Shown piece after piece: positions 21,985 through 29,211 of a DNA stretch of 29,211 nt. How positions within the stretch are numbered: the first letter of the stretch is position 1; each line of letters opens with the position of its first letter. This DNA is from CBDESM01 sp965242485 (GTDB taxonomy: Bacteria; Chloroflexota; Dehalococcoidia; Bin125). The notes below the pieces were generated by a model. The model saw nothing but the letters and a program-made list of their open reading frames with translations. It made no database searches and was not told the origin of the DNA. Where the stretch lies: contig CBDESM010000001.1 in assembly GCA_965242485.1 (NCBI GenBank), forward strand, positions 1 through 29,211, read 5' to 3'. A program made the translations under genes and the position numbers.

Positions 21985-23217
21985 ATGGCGACGCCGGCGG
22001 TGGAATACCGCGAACAGCTGGTTGCAGGCGGGTGCGGCGAAGACCTGGCCGCCGCGATCTCGTCCGTAACCGTGGCCGCCCGCGACGAGGCGATCGAGCG
22101 GAACGGCCGCATGACCGCGCTGCTGGGCGAACGGCTCGACGAGCACGCCGCCGAGAACGACCGCCAGTTCCGCTCCGCGCTCGACGAAATCACCGCCCAG
22201 ATCGCCGAGAACCGCAAGGAAATCGTCGATCTCCGGCTCGAAGAGGAGCGGCGGTTCGGCACGCAGCGCGAGGATGACGAGCGGCGCTTCAGCGAGTTGC
22301 GCGAGGAGAACGAACGCCGCCTTGGGGAGCTACGGGAATCCTTCGCGGAGCAGCGTGCGGAGGACGAGCGGCGGTTCAGCGATCAGCGTGCGGAGAGCCA
22401 GAAGCACTTCACGGAGCTCAAGGACGAATTCGCGGAGCAGCGTGCGGAGAACGAGCGGCGGTTCAGCGAGTTGCGCGAGGAGGACGAGCGGCGTTTCAGC
22501 GATCAGCGGGTGGAGAGCGAGAAGGGGCTTGCGGAGCTCAAGGGCGAACTTGCGAAGCAGCTCGCCGATCAGCGTGCGGAGAGCCAGAAGCACTTCACGG
22601 AGCTCAAGGACGAATTCGCTGAGCAGCGTGCGGAGAATGAGCGCCGCTTCAGCGAGTTGCGCGAGGAGAATGAACGGCGGTTCAGCGATCAGCGTGCGGA
22701 GAGCCAGAAGCACTTCACGGAGCTCAAGGACGAATTTGCCGGGCAGCGCGAGGAGAACGAGCGGCACTTCAGCGAGTTGCGGGAATCCTTCGCAGAGCAG
22801 CGGGCGGAGAACGAGCGGCGGTTCAGTGATCAGCGGGTGGAGAGCGAGAAGGGGCTTGCGGAGCTCAAGAGCGAACTGGCGAAGCAGCTCGCCGCGCAGC
22901 GCGCGGAACTCAAGGACGATCTCGCCGCGCAGCGCGCGGAGCTCAAGGAAGAACTCGCCGCGCAGCGCGCCGAGAATGAGAAGGCCCATGCGGAGCTCAA
23001 GGACGAATTCCGGGCGGTGCGGACGGAGGTGGCGGAGCTCAAGGGCGAACTCGCGAAGGTGCAGATCGAGAACGAGCGTCGCTTCGGGGATCTGGCCCGG
23101 GTGATCGCGGAGCGGGATCGGCATATGACGATGCTGGTGCTGGCCTTGGCGGCGCTGATCATCGGCGGGACGGGGGCGACCATTGCGGCCGTCGCGCTCT
23201 TCGTGGGCGGTTCTTAG
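21985..23217 (+). CDS. Coiled-coil protein with C-terminal membrane anchor
   Basis: 410 residues from the ATG at 21985 (three more from 21976). A ~45-residue N-terminal part (MATPAVEYREQLVAGGCGED) is followed by a long Glu/Arg-rich helix (~residues 85-360). The helix is built from near-identical repeats such as QRAENERRFSELREE and QRAESQKHFTELKDEFA, then 11-residue AELKDDLAAQR units. The last ~30 residues are hydrophobic (MLVLALAALIIGGTGATIAAVALFVG), so a C-terminal membrane anchor is likely. This plan resembles DUF1640-type coiled-coil anchors, but the repeats make similarity unreliable. Function unknown; it could be a spacer or scaffold at the membrane. Divergent from the UGSC operon and transcribed toward the giant surface gene. 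Confidence 0.78.
   Translation: MATPAVEYREQLVAGGCGEDLAAAISSVTVAARDEAIERNGRMTALLGERLDEHAAENDRQFRSALDEITAQIAENRKEIVDLRLEEERRFGTQREDDERRFSELREENERRLGELRESFAEQRAEDERRFSDQRAESQKHFTELKDEFAEQRAENERRFSELREEDERRFSDQRVESEKGLAELKGELAKQLADQRAESQKHFTELKDEFAEQRAENERRFSELREENERRFSDQRAESQKHFTELKDEFAGQREENERHFSELRESFAEQRAENERRFSDQRVESEKGLAELKSELAKQLAAQRAELKDDLAAQRAELKEELAAQRAENEKAHAELKDEFRAVRTEVAELKGELAKVQIENERRFGDLARVIAERDRHMTMLVLALAALIIGGTGATIAAVALFVGGS
22250..22985 (+). repeat. Internal coding repeats of the coiled-coil gene
   Basis: Nearly identical segments beginning with GATCAGCGTGCGGAGAGCCA start at 22381, 22567 and 22687. Segments beginning GATCAGCGGGTGGAGAGCGA start at 22501 and about 22828 (first copy base GAT). 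Two 33-nt units encoding AELKDDLAAQR and AELKEELAAQR lie at about 22903-22968. All keep the reading frame. The near-identity at DNA level points to recent duplication or gene conversion rather than old coiled-coil periodicity alone. Confidence 0.75.
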
Positions 23218-23397
23218 GGCTTGCGGGGCAGCGGGCGGATTTCGAGCGGCGCTTCGGGGATTTGGCGGGGCCGGGGCGCGGGGGCGGCGGCGCGGGTCTT
23301 AGGGGTTGTTGCCGGAACGGGCTGGGGGGTTCCTTCTGGGGGTGAGGGTGTGGTAGGGTTTCGGGAAGTAGCGCCCTCTTCCTGAGCTGTTCCGCGA
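23218..23397. other. G-rich intergenic stretch between the coiled-coil gene and the giant surface gene
   Basis: About 180 bp, unusually rich in G on the plus strand with many runs of three or more G. A fragment at about 23239-23265 resembles the end of the coiled-coil gene at 23078-23098 (GAGCGGCGCTTCGGGGATTTGG against GAGCGTCGCTTCGGGGATCTGG), as if a piece had been duplicated. I see no convincing -35/-10 pair and no terminator with a T-run. Confidence 0.4.
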
Positions 23398-23412
23398 TTG
23401 AAAAGTGGAACA
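23388..23412 (+). repeat. Inverted repeat TGTTCC / GGAACA around the start region of the giant gene
   Basis: TGTTCC (23388-23393) and GGAACA (23407-23412) are perfect 6-bp complements with a 13-nt loop that contains the TTG at 23398. The right arm ends on the A of the ATG at 23412. It could act as an mRNA hairpin hiding the start or as a protein site; chance is possible. Confidence 0.4.
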
Positions 23413-26400
23413 TGGGTTCGGGGGGGGGGGGGGGGGGGGGTGACGGCTTTGGGTCGCGGGGCTGGGCTCTGCGGCCGGGCGCGGGGGACTGGGATGCGGG
23501 AACGCGGCTGGGCGCGGTTGACCGGGATCGCGCGGCTGGCCTTGCGGCCTTGGCGGGCCGTGCGGTCTTCGCGGGCGGTCGCGGCGCGGCGGGCGGCGCC
23601 GGCGGCCGGGGGGGCGCGGCGGCGGTTCGCTGTCGGGGTGCGCTGGCGCTTCGCGGCGTTGGCGGCGCTGGCGTTGGCGGGGGTTGCGGCGGGGGCGGCG
23701 GTGCTGTGGACGGGGCCGGCGTCGGCGACGACCGGCACCTACACCGGCATAGTCCTGGGCAAGTACGGCGACACGGCGATCTGCAACGGCCAGCACGACC
23801 ACCAGGCCTACGCGGGCGAATACGTCCGCACCGGCACCACCATCACCATCCGCCTCAAAGGGGCCAACGACTGGCGAACCGCCTGCACGGCCGCGAACGT
23901 GCTGACCTACTACGCCCCATCTGAGTATTCGGGCTGGAAAGTGCGCGGCGGCTGGCGGCTCGAGCTGCGGACGGCGGCCGGGGGCGGCGGGCAGCTGATC
24001 AGCGGCGCCAACATCAGCCTGCCCGCCAGCTTCACCAGCGCACGCGCCACCGGCGTCCACAACAGCCGCAGCGGGCATTCGAACGGCGGCGGCAGCGACG
24101 GCGACTGGCCCCACGAGCAGAACGTGTCACAGAGTCAGACAGGGAATGTTCAAGTGTACAGCAACGCCGCCATCACGTTCACGGTGCCGGACAGCCACAC
24201 CGGCGACGTGTATCTGCGCATCAGAATCGACGGGAACCACCCCTTCGCCAAGCCGTACGACGCCACGGAAGACTTCAGCTTCCGCTTCAGCGCGCCGCTG
24301 ATCGAGGCCTATCCGCTGGTGGCGCCGCTGGATTCGAGCGGGGACCCGGAGGAGGGCGACCTCTCCGGCGGCTTCGCGCGGCCGGCCGGGGGCACGCTGC
24401 AGCGGGCGCGGCTGTTCCTGCGCGAGCGGGAGGCCAAGGCCTACGTCGCCTCGGACGAGGGCCTGGCCAGCGAGGATTTCGGCAGCGCCACGCTGAAGGT
24501 GACCAGCGACGCGGCCGGGGCGACGGCGATCTCGGACGCGACGATCTCGCAATCGGACGGGACTTCGGCGATCTCCGCCTGCACGGAGACGGCGGCGGGG
24601 GACACCTGCACGATCACCAGCGCCAACTGGCCGGCGACGGGCGGGATCACGGACGGGCTGGACGTCTGGTTCACGGTGCCGGCGGCGCACACGGGGACGG
24701 CCTACCTGGTGCTCTCGGTTGCGGACACGGGCTTGGACCCGCGGCGCTTCGCGGCCGGCTTCTTCGGGACCGTGGTCCCCGTCTATCCGCTCGCCGCGCC
24801 CCAGAACTCCAGCGGGACGATCACGACCGGCACGCTGAGCAACGCGAGCCGCAGCTGGAAGGCGGGCGGGGGCAACCAGCGGGCGGCGGTCTTCCTGCGC
24901 GACGCGGACCCGAGCGACGAGTACGACTCGAGCGATACGAACGTCGCCCGCGCCATATTCGACAGCGCCCGGATCGCGATCAGCAGCGACCCGGGCGGGA
25001 CGCGGCCGATCGAGGGGGCGACGATCGCCTCGGACGGCTCCGAGACGGCGATCACGGCCTGCACGGAGACGGATGCGGGTCCGCTCTGCACGATTCAGGC
25101 GGGGAGTTATCCGCAGAGCGGGACGCCGCTGAAGACGGACAAGATCGACATCTACTTCACGGTGCCGGACACGCATGACGGGGACGCGTACGTTTCGGTG
25201 ACGGCGATCAAGGCGGGCAACGCGGCGCGCTCGCACTGGCTGGAGTACGACGCGCCGGCGCAGGTGTCGGCCCACCCCTTGGCTGCGCCGATTCGGAGCG
25301 GGAATCCGGTGACCTGGGACATCGCGCGCTCGGCGCGGCGCTTCGCGGGCAGCGCCGGGCGCCAGCAGGTGCGGCTGTTCCTGCGCAGCGCCGCGCACGA
25401 CGACCTCTACAAGGCGAGCGGCACCAACGTGGCGGACTCGACCTTCGACAGCGTTGAGATCGAGGTCACGTCCGACGCGGGCGGGACGACGCGCGTCTCG
25501 AACGCGAAGATCTCGGATTCGAGCGGTGCCGCGCTGAGCGAATGCACCGAAACCGCGGTCGGCAATCTCTGCACGGTGACCAGCGCCAACTGGCCGGACA
25601 CGAGCGGGACCACGAACCATCTGGACATCTGGTTCGCGGCGCCCTCGGGCCGCAACAGCCCGCTCTACCTGACCGTGACCGTGAAGAAGACGGGCAACCG
25701 CGCGCGCAGCTACGCGGTCAAGTACGACCCTCCGCAGTCGTACATCGGCGCCTGGGCGATCACGAACGGGGCCACGACCGGCTGCTCGGCCGTGCGCGGG
25801 CCCAATCAGGCGTACATCGCCGCCGGCGGGTACAAACAGGGCGCGACGACGACCGTCCTCCTCAACCCGATTCGGGCGGGAATCTCGGCTGCCAACTGCG
25901 CCTCCCAGGCGGCCGGCGATGGCGGCACTTGGAACGGCACCAACGACGCGATGTTCTTCGTAGAAAGCGTTCAATGGAAGCTCGCCGTCAATCACGGGCC
26001 CGGCGACGGCACCCCGATCGGCGGCGCGCACATCGATCTGGTCACCAATTTCGCGTCTGGCGTGACCCCGTATACGGGAGTCGGCACCCCCCGCAGCGGC
26101 AGCGCGGTCAACCCCCGCACCTTCGCTGACGACGGCGTGGTCTGGCCTTGGCGGAACGGCCACAGCGGGAACAGCGGGAACAATTTCGTCGTAGGCCTCC
26201 GAGACCAATGGGCGTACGCGAGCAATGCGACCATCTCGTTCACGGTCCCGCGCGACCACAGCGGCCCCGTCTACCTCTACGCTTGGAAAGAAGGTTCGTG
26301 CCGCAAGGCCGCCAGCACTTGCACCGCCCAGTTCGGCATCCCCGGGCGCGGCATCCAGGAGACGACGTTCGTGTTCCAGCCCGGCGTGGGTGCGAACCCC

Positions 26401-28263
26401 TTGCCGGTGCCGTTGAGCGATGCGGGGGTGGAGGAGACGGGGGACTTGGCGGAGGGCTCGCGGGCGTGGGCGCCGGACGGCGGGGCGCGGCGGGTGCGGG
26501 TGTACCCGCGGGCGGTGGAGACGGGCGAGTACACGGCCTCGGATGCGAACGCGGCGCGGGGGGACTTCGACACGATCACGATCCGCGTGGCGACGGCGGA
26601 CGGCGGCACGACGAGCGTGACGGGCGCGAAGATCTCGTCGGACGCGGCGGGGACGGCGGCGATTGCGGCCTGCAACGAGGCGGCGGCGGGGCCGGTCTGC
26701 ACGATTCCGTCGTCGGCCTGGCCGCAGGCGTCGAGCGGTTCGCCGCGGCTGACGCTGCCGCAGGATTTGTACTTCTCGGTGCCGGCGTCGGCGAGCGGCT
26801 CGGTCTGGCTGGTGGTGGAGGCGGCGAAGACGGGGACGGGGGCGTCGAAGACGGCCTACTCGCTGGAGTTCGGGGACCCCTACATCGCGGCCTTCCCGTT
26901 CCTGGCGCCGGCGCCGGGCGGGACGCCGGAGTCGGGCAACGTGCAGACGAACGCGCGGCTGTACGAGGCGGACGCGGCCGTGAACCGGGCGAAGGCGTAC
27001 CTGCGGTCGGCGGCGCACATGGACGAGCTGGGCAGCGGGCTGACCAATGCGGCCGACGACGTCTTCACGAGCGCGGTGCTGCGGGTGGCGACGGACGCGA
27101 GCGGGGCGACCTCGGTGGCGGGGGCGAAGATCGCGCAGGCGGACGGGAGCACGGCGCTGACGGCGTGCACGGAGGGGACGGCGGGGCCGGTCTGCACGAT
27201 CACGGCCTCGGCCTGGCCGGACACGAGCGGGACGACGGACGAGCTGGATTTGTGGTTCACGGTGCCGACGACGGTGACGACGCCGGTCTGGCTGACGATC
27301 ACCTTGTCGCACACGGGCAAGACGGATCGGACCTACGCGATCCGCTACGACCAGCCGCTGACGGCGTATCCGCTGCCGGTGCCGCAGGATTCGGGCGGGA
27401 CGCTGTCGCTGGACCTCTTGTCGGCGACGCAGCTGCGGCCGACGGGCGGGACGCTGCAGCGCGCGCGGGTCTTCCTGCGCTCGGCCGATCACGACGACCA
27501 CTACGTGGCGGCGCACGCGAACATCGCCAGCTCGGGCCTGGACAGCGCGGTGATCAAGCTGACCAGCGACCGGGCCGGCGCGAACGCGATCTCGGGGGCG
27601 ACGATCACGCAGTCGGACGGGAGTTCGGCGCTGGCGGCCTGCACGGAGAACACGGCGGGCAATACCTGCACGGTGAGCGTCGGCGAACTGGCCGGCGACG
27701 GGCGGGACGACGACGGGGCTGGACATCTGGTTCACGGTGCCGTCGAGCCATGCGGGGACGGCGTATCTGCACGTGACGGCGACGAAGAGCGGGCGGGGCG
27801 ACGGGGTGTTCGTGTTGGAGTACGGCAACCCGGTGGCGGTGTTCCCGCTGCCGGTGCCGCAGAGTTCGACGGGGACGCCGTCGACGGAGCAGTTGCGGAC
27901 GACGCTGCGGCGGTTCGCGGCGGCGGGGGCGACGCAGCGCGCGGGCATCTACCTGCGGGACGCCTCGCGCACGGCCTACGACGCGTCGCACGCGAACGCG
28001 GGCCGCTCGGGCTTCGATCAAGTGGTGATCCGGGTGGCTTCCGATGCGGCCGGGCAGAACGCGATCAGCGGGGCGAAGATCGCCTCGAACGCGGCCGGCA
28101 CGGGGGTGATCGCGGCCTGCACGGAGACGTCGGTGGGGCCGACCTGCACGATTGCTTCGGGGAGCTGGCCGCAGGACTCGGCGACGCCGCCGAAGACGAC
28201 GGTGCAGAACATCCATTTCTCGCTGCCCGTCGGGGCACGCGACGGCGGCGTATTTGGTGGTGA
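23398..28263 (+). CDS. Very large secreted modular protein, partial, with frameshifts near its 3' part
   Basis: The main frame is open from TTG at 23398 through a Gly6 stretch encoded by the poly-G run; later in-frame starts are ATG 23494 and GTG 23638. The GTG at 23638 immediately precedes a good signal peptide (RWRFAALAALALAGVAAGAAVLW ... GPASA, cleavage after PASA near 23731). The mature part begins with a ~190-residue module (D1, to ~24300). Three ~160-residue modules R1-R3 follow, then a second D-type module (~25740-26390), then R4 onward. Each R module opens with [AVHF][YHNF]P[LF]xxP, has an LRxxxxxxxY stretch, then C-x8-C-T-[IV], then an LDxWFTVP-like strand. These look like beta-sandwich surface modules with one disulfide each. 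After ~27683 this frame stops matching the pattern, which continues in other frames. No sorting signal or catalytic domain is seen; the C-terminus is off the window. Confidence 0.75.
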   Translation: MKSGTWVRGGGGGGVTALGRGAGLCGRARGTGMRERGWARLTGIARLALRPWRAVRSSRAVAARRAAPAAGGARRRFAVGVRWRFAALAALALAGVAAGAAVLWTGPASATTGTYTGIVLGKYGDTAICNGQHDHQAYAGEYVRTGTTITIRLKGANDWRTACTAANVLTYYAPSEYSGWKVRGGWRLELRTAAGGGGQLISGANISLPASFTSARATGVHNSRSGHSNGGGSDGDWPHEQNVSQSQTGNVQVYSNAAITFTVPDSHTGDVYLRIRIDGNHPFAKPYDATEDFSFRFSAPLIEAYPLVAPLDSSGDPEEGDLSGGFARPAGGTLQRARLFLREREAKAYVASDEGLASEDFGSATLKVTSDAAGATAISDATISQSDGTSAISACTETAAGDTCTITSANWPATGGITDGLDVWFTVPAAHTGTAYLVLSVADTGLDPRRFAAGFFGTVVPVYPLAAPQNSSGTITTGTLSNASRSWKAGGGNQRAAVFLRDADPSDEYDSSDTNVARAIFDSARIAISSDPGGTRPIEGATIASDGSETAITACTETDAGPLCTIQAGSYPQSGTPLKTDKIDIYFTVPDTHDGDAYVSVTAIKAGNAARSHWLEYDAPAQVSAHPLAAPIRSGNPVTWDIARSARRFAGSAGRQQVRLFLRSAAHDDLYKASGTNVADSTFDSVEIEVTSDAGGTTRVSNAKISDSSGAALSECTETAVGNLCTVTSANWPDTSGTTNHLDIWFAAPSGRNSPLYLTVTVKKTGNRARSYAVKYDPPQSYIGAWAITNGATTGCSAVRGPNQAYIAAGGYKQGATTTVLLNPIRAGISAANCASQAAGDGGTWNGTNDAMFFVESVQWKLAVNHGPGDGTPIGGAHIDLVTNFASGVTPYTGVGTPRSGSAVNPRTFADDGVVWPWRNGHSGNSGNNFVVGLRDQWAYASNATISFTVPRDHSGPVYLYAWKEGSCRKAASTCTAQFGIPGRGIQETTFVFQPGVGANPLPVPLSDAGVEETGDLAEGSRAWAPDGGARRVRVYPRAVETGEYTASDANAARGDFDTITIRVATADGGTTSVTGAKISSDAAGTAAIAACNEAAAGPVCTIPSSAWPQASSGSPRLTLPQDLYFSVPASASGSVWLVVEAAKTGTGASKTAYSLEFGDPYIAAFPFLAPAPGGTPESGNVQTNARLYEADAAVNRAKAYLRSAAHMDELGSGLTNAADDVFTSAVLRVATDASGATSVAGAKIAQADGSTALTACTEGTAGPVCTITASAWPDTSGTTDELDLWFTVPTTVTTPVWLTITLSHTGKTDRTYAIRYDQPLTAYPLPVPQDSGGTLSLDLLSATQLRPTGGTLQRARVFLRSADHDDHYVAAHANIASSGLDSAVIKLTSDRAGANAISGATITQSDGSSALAACTENTAGNTCTVSVGELAGDGRDDDGAGHLVHGAVEPCGDGVSARDGDEERAGRRGVRVGVRQPGGGVPAAGAAEFDGDAVDGAVADDAAAVRGGGGDAARGHLPAGRLAHGLRRVARERGPLGLRSSGDPGGFRCGRAERDQRGEDRLERGRHGGDRGLHGDVGGADLHDCFGELAAGLGDAAEDDGAEHPFLAARRGTRRRRIWW
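23420..23440 (+). repeat. Homopolymer run of 21 G
   Basis: An uninterrupted G21 lies within the first codons of the giant gene, 7 nt after the ATG at 23412. At this length the TTG 23398 frame is joined to the main frame, while the ATG 23412 frame is not. From ATG 23412, losing one G (or gaining two) would join the main frame. Such runs are prone to slippage in cells and during sequencing. Confidence 0.9.
24304..25736 (+). repeat. Surface-protein modules R1-R3
   Basis: Three coding repeats beginning near 24310 (AYPLVAP), 24781 (VYPLAAP) and 25270 (AHPLAAP), spaced 471 and 489 bp. Their Cys pairs are CTETAAGDTCTI, CTETDAGPLCTI and CTETAVGNLCTV. Similarity is clear in protein and moderate in DNA. 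Confidence 0.8.
25737..26394 (+). repeat. Second D-type module of the giant protein
   Basis: This stretch interrupts the R series and resembles the N-terminal module at 23740-24300. Shared features are an opening Y-x-G-x-W/I block with a Cys and GxYKQGATTT / GEYVRTGTTI, a GWKVRGGWRLEL / SVQWKLAV strand, GGxHIDL / GANISL, HNSRSGHS / GHSGNSGN, and ITFTVPDSHTGDVYL / ISFTVPRDHSGPVYL. Both copies use more C-ending codons than the neighbouring R modules. Confidence 0.68.
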
Positions 28264-29211
28264 CGGTGAGCAAGTCGGGTTCGGGGCCGCGCAGCTTCGC
28301 CTTGAAGTACGACCTGCCGCTGATCGCGGTGCATCCGCTGGTCGCGCCGCACGGGCTGAGCGAGCGGTGCGACGGTGGCGGACGCGCGGCGGGCGTTCGC
28401 GGAGGCGGGTTCGGACGCGAACTTCACGCGGGGCTACGTGATGCTGCGGGCGGCGGCGCACGCGGGGGTCTACACCTCGACGGACGCGAACGTGGAGCGG
28501 AGCGGGTTCGACCAGGTGGTGCTGCAGATCAGCGCGGACGCGGCGGGGACGATTCCGATCACGGGCGCGGAGATCGCCTCGAACCAGGCGGGGACGACGG
28601 CGATCGCGGCCTGCGCGGAGGGGGCGGTGGGTCCGACCTGCACGATCGCCTCGGCGAGCTGGCCGCAGGCGACGAGCGGGACGCCGCTGCGGACGCTGCA
28701 GCAGGGGCTGTACCTGCGGCTGCCGGCGGGGCGGACGGCGCCGGCCTACTTGACGGCGACGGCGACGAAGGCGGGGTTCGCGGCGCGGACGGGGTCGTTC
28801 CGCTTCCTGCCGCGGCCGCAGGCCTGGGCGCAGGCGGTGCCGCGCGACGCGGGCGGGGCGCTGCCGCCGGCCGGCTCGGTCTCGGGCTGGCGGCCCTTGG
28901 CGGACAACGGGGAGACGCAGCGGGTCTCGGTCTTCATCCGTTCGACCAGAACCGCGGGGACGACTGGGATCCGGCCCACGCGAACGCGGCCAAGAGCGCC
29001 TTCGACTCGGTGCGGATCCAGGTCACCCAGCAGTTCACGGCGGATGATTCCTCGGTCGGGATCACGGGCGCGAAGATCAGCAGCGACTCGGCCGGGAACA
29101 CGGCGCTGACGGGCTGCACGGAGGGGACGACGCCGGGCAACACCTGCACGATCGCGGTCTCGGACTGGCCGGGCACGGGCACCTCGGGGCGGCTGGACTT
29201 GTACTTCTCTG
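26395..29211 (+). repeat. Surface-protein modules R4-R9 (R6-R9 broken by frameshifts; R9 cut by the window edge)
   Basis: Modules begin near 26395, 26885, 27364, 27840, 28327 and 28826, spaced ~475-500 bp. Cys pairs: CNEAAAGPVCTI, CTEGTAGPVCTI, CTENTAGNTCTV, CTETSVGPTCTI, CAEGAVGPTCTI and, with one extra residue, CTEGTTPGNTCTI. Codons are strongly G-ending (GCG, GGG, ACG). Confidence 0.78.
27684..29211 (+). pseudogene. Out-of-frame continuation of the giant surface gene (at least four frameshifts)
   Basis: The module pattern leaves the main frame near 27683 (one extra base after CTVSV), where ANWPATGGTTTGLDIWFTVP appears in frame 2. It changes again near 28234, where GGGGCAC has one G too many for VGHATAAYLVV. 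A third change is near 28363 (before SGATVADARRAF). The fourth is near 28937, where the frame moves to FDQNRGDDWDPAHAN and stays open to the edge. Each new frame restores the R-module consensus. Either the gene has decayed here or the sequence has indel errors. Confidence 0.7.

Noticed and set aside
22381..22860. CRISPR-like array suggested by recurring ~50-nt blocks
   Set aside because: The repeats are in-frame coiled-coil codons without regular unique spacers, and no cas genes are present.
24127..27948. Minus-strand open frame of 1273 codons opposite the giant surface gene
   Set aside because: Arg/Pro-rich antisense artefact of G-rich codons; the plus strand shows the repeated Cys modules.

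Overview
The window is GC-rich throughout, gene-dense, and built from short operons on both strands. The gene set is a YhaO/YhaN-type repair pair, a tungsten-type aldehyde:ferredoxin oxidoreductase, a dipeptide-type ABC importer whose lipoprotein has a Gln-rich linker, LUD-type lactate-oxidation genes, a Trk/Ktr potassium system and a UGSC selenoprotein. This mix, together with probable leaderless starts, fits a Chloroflexota bacterium (perhaps Dehalococcoidia/SAR202-like). That placement is inference; no rRNA or other phylogenetic marker lies in the window.

Layout. 1-4574 (minus): a Rad50/SbcC-like membrane-associated ATPase, cut by the window edge, and its calcineurin-type nuclease partner, overlapping by 4 nt. 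4678-7700 (plus): aldehyde:ferredoxin oxidoreductase, a MoaD/ThiS-like sulfur carrier and two related small membrane-anchored proteins of unknown function. 7658-13173 (minus): solute-binding lipoprotein, two permeases and an SDR/DUF2867 protein; the ATPase subunits are absent. 13256-14298: a small unknown gene and a convergent DUF3800 gene. 14299-14720: an intergenic block of about three degenerate ~155-bp repeats. 14713-17282 (minus): a fused LutB-LutA protein and LutC. 17292-17973: two small unknown divergent genes. 18041-20147 (plus): TrkH/KtrB and TrkA/KtrA. 20176-20251 (minus): tRNA-Glu(UUC).

20279-21895 (minus) is the most notable locus. A conserved Cys-containing protein is followed by a short gene interrupted by an in-frame TGA exactly where the U of a U-G-S-C motif belongs, with a compact hairpin 13 nt downstream. 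I read it as a UGSC-family selenoprotein that a standard gene caller would break in two. 21985-23217 (plus) encodes a coiled-coil protein with a C-terminal membrane anchor and internally repeated DNA.

23398 to the right edge (plus) holds the start of a very large secreted protein made of ~160-residue modules, each with a C-x8-C-T-[IV] cysteine pair, plus two copies of a second module type. A run of 21 G lies in its 5' end, which could be a phase-variation switch or an assembly artefact. The last ~1.5 kb carries at least four frameshifts.
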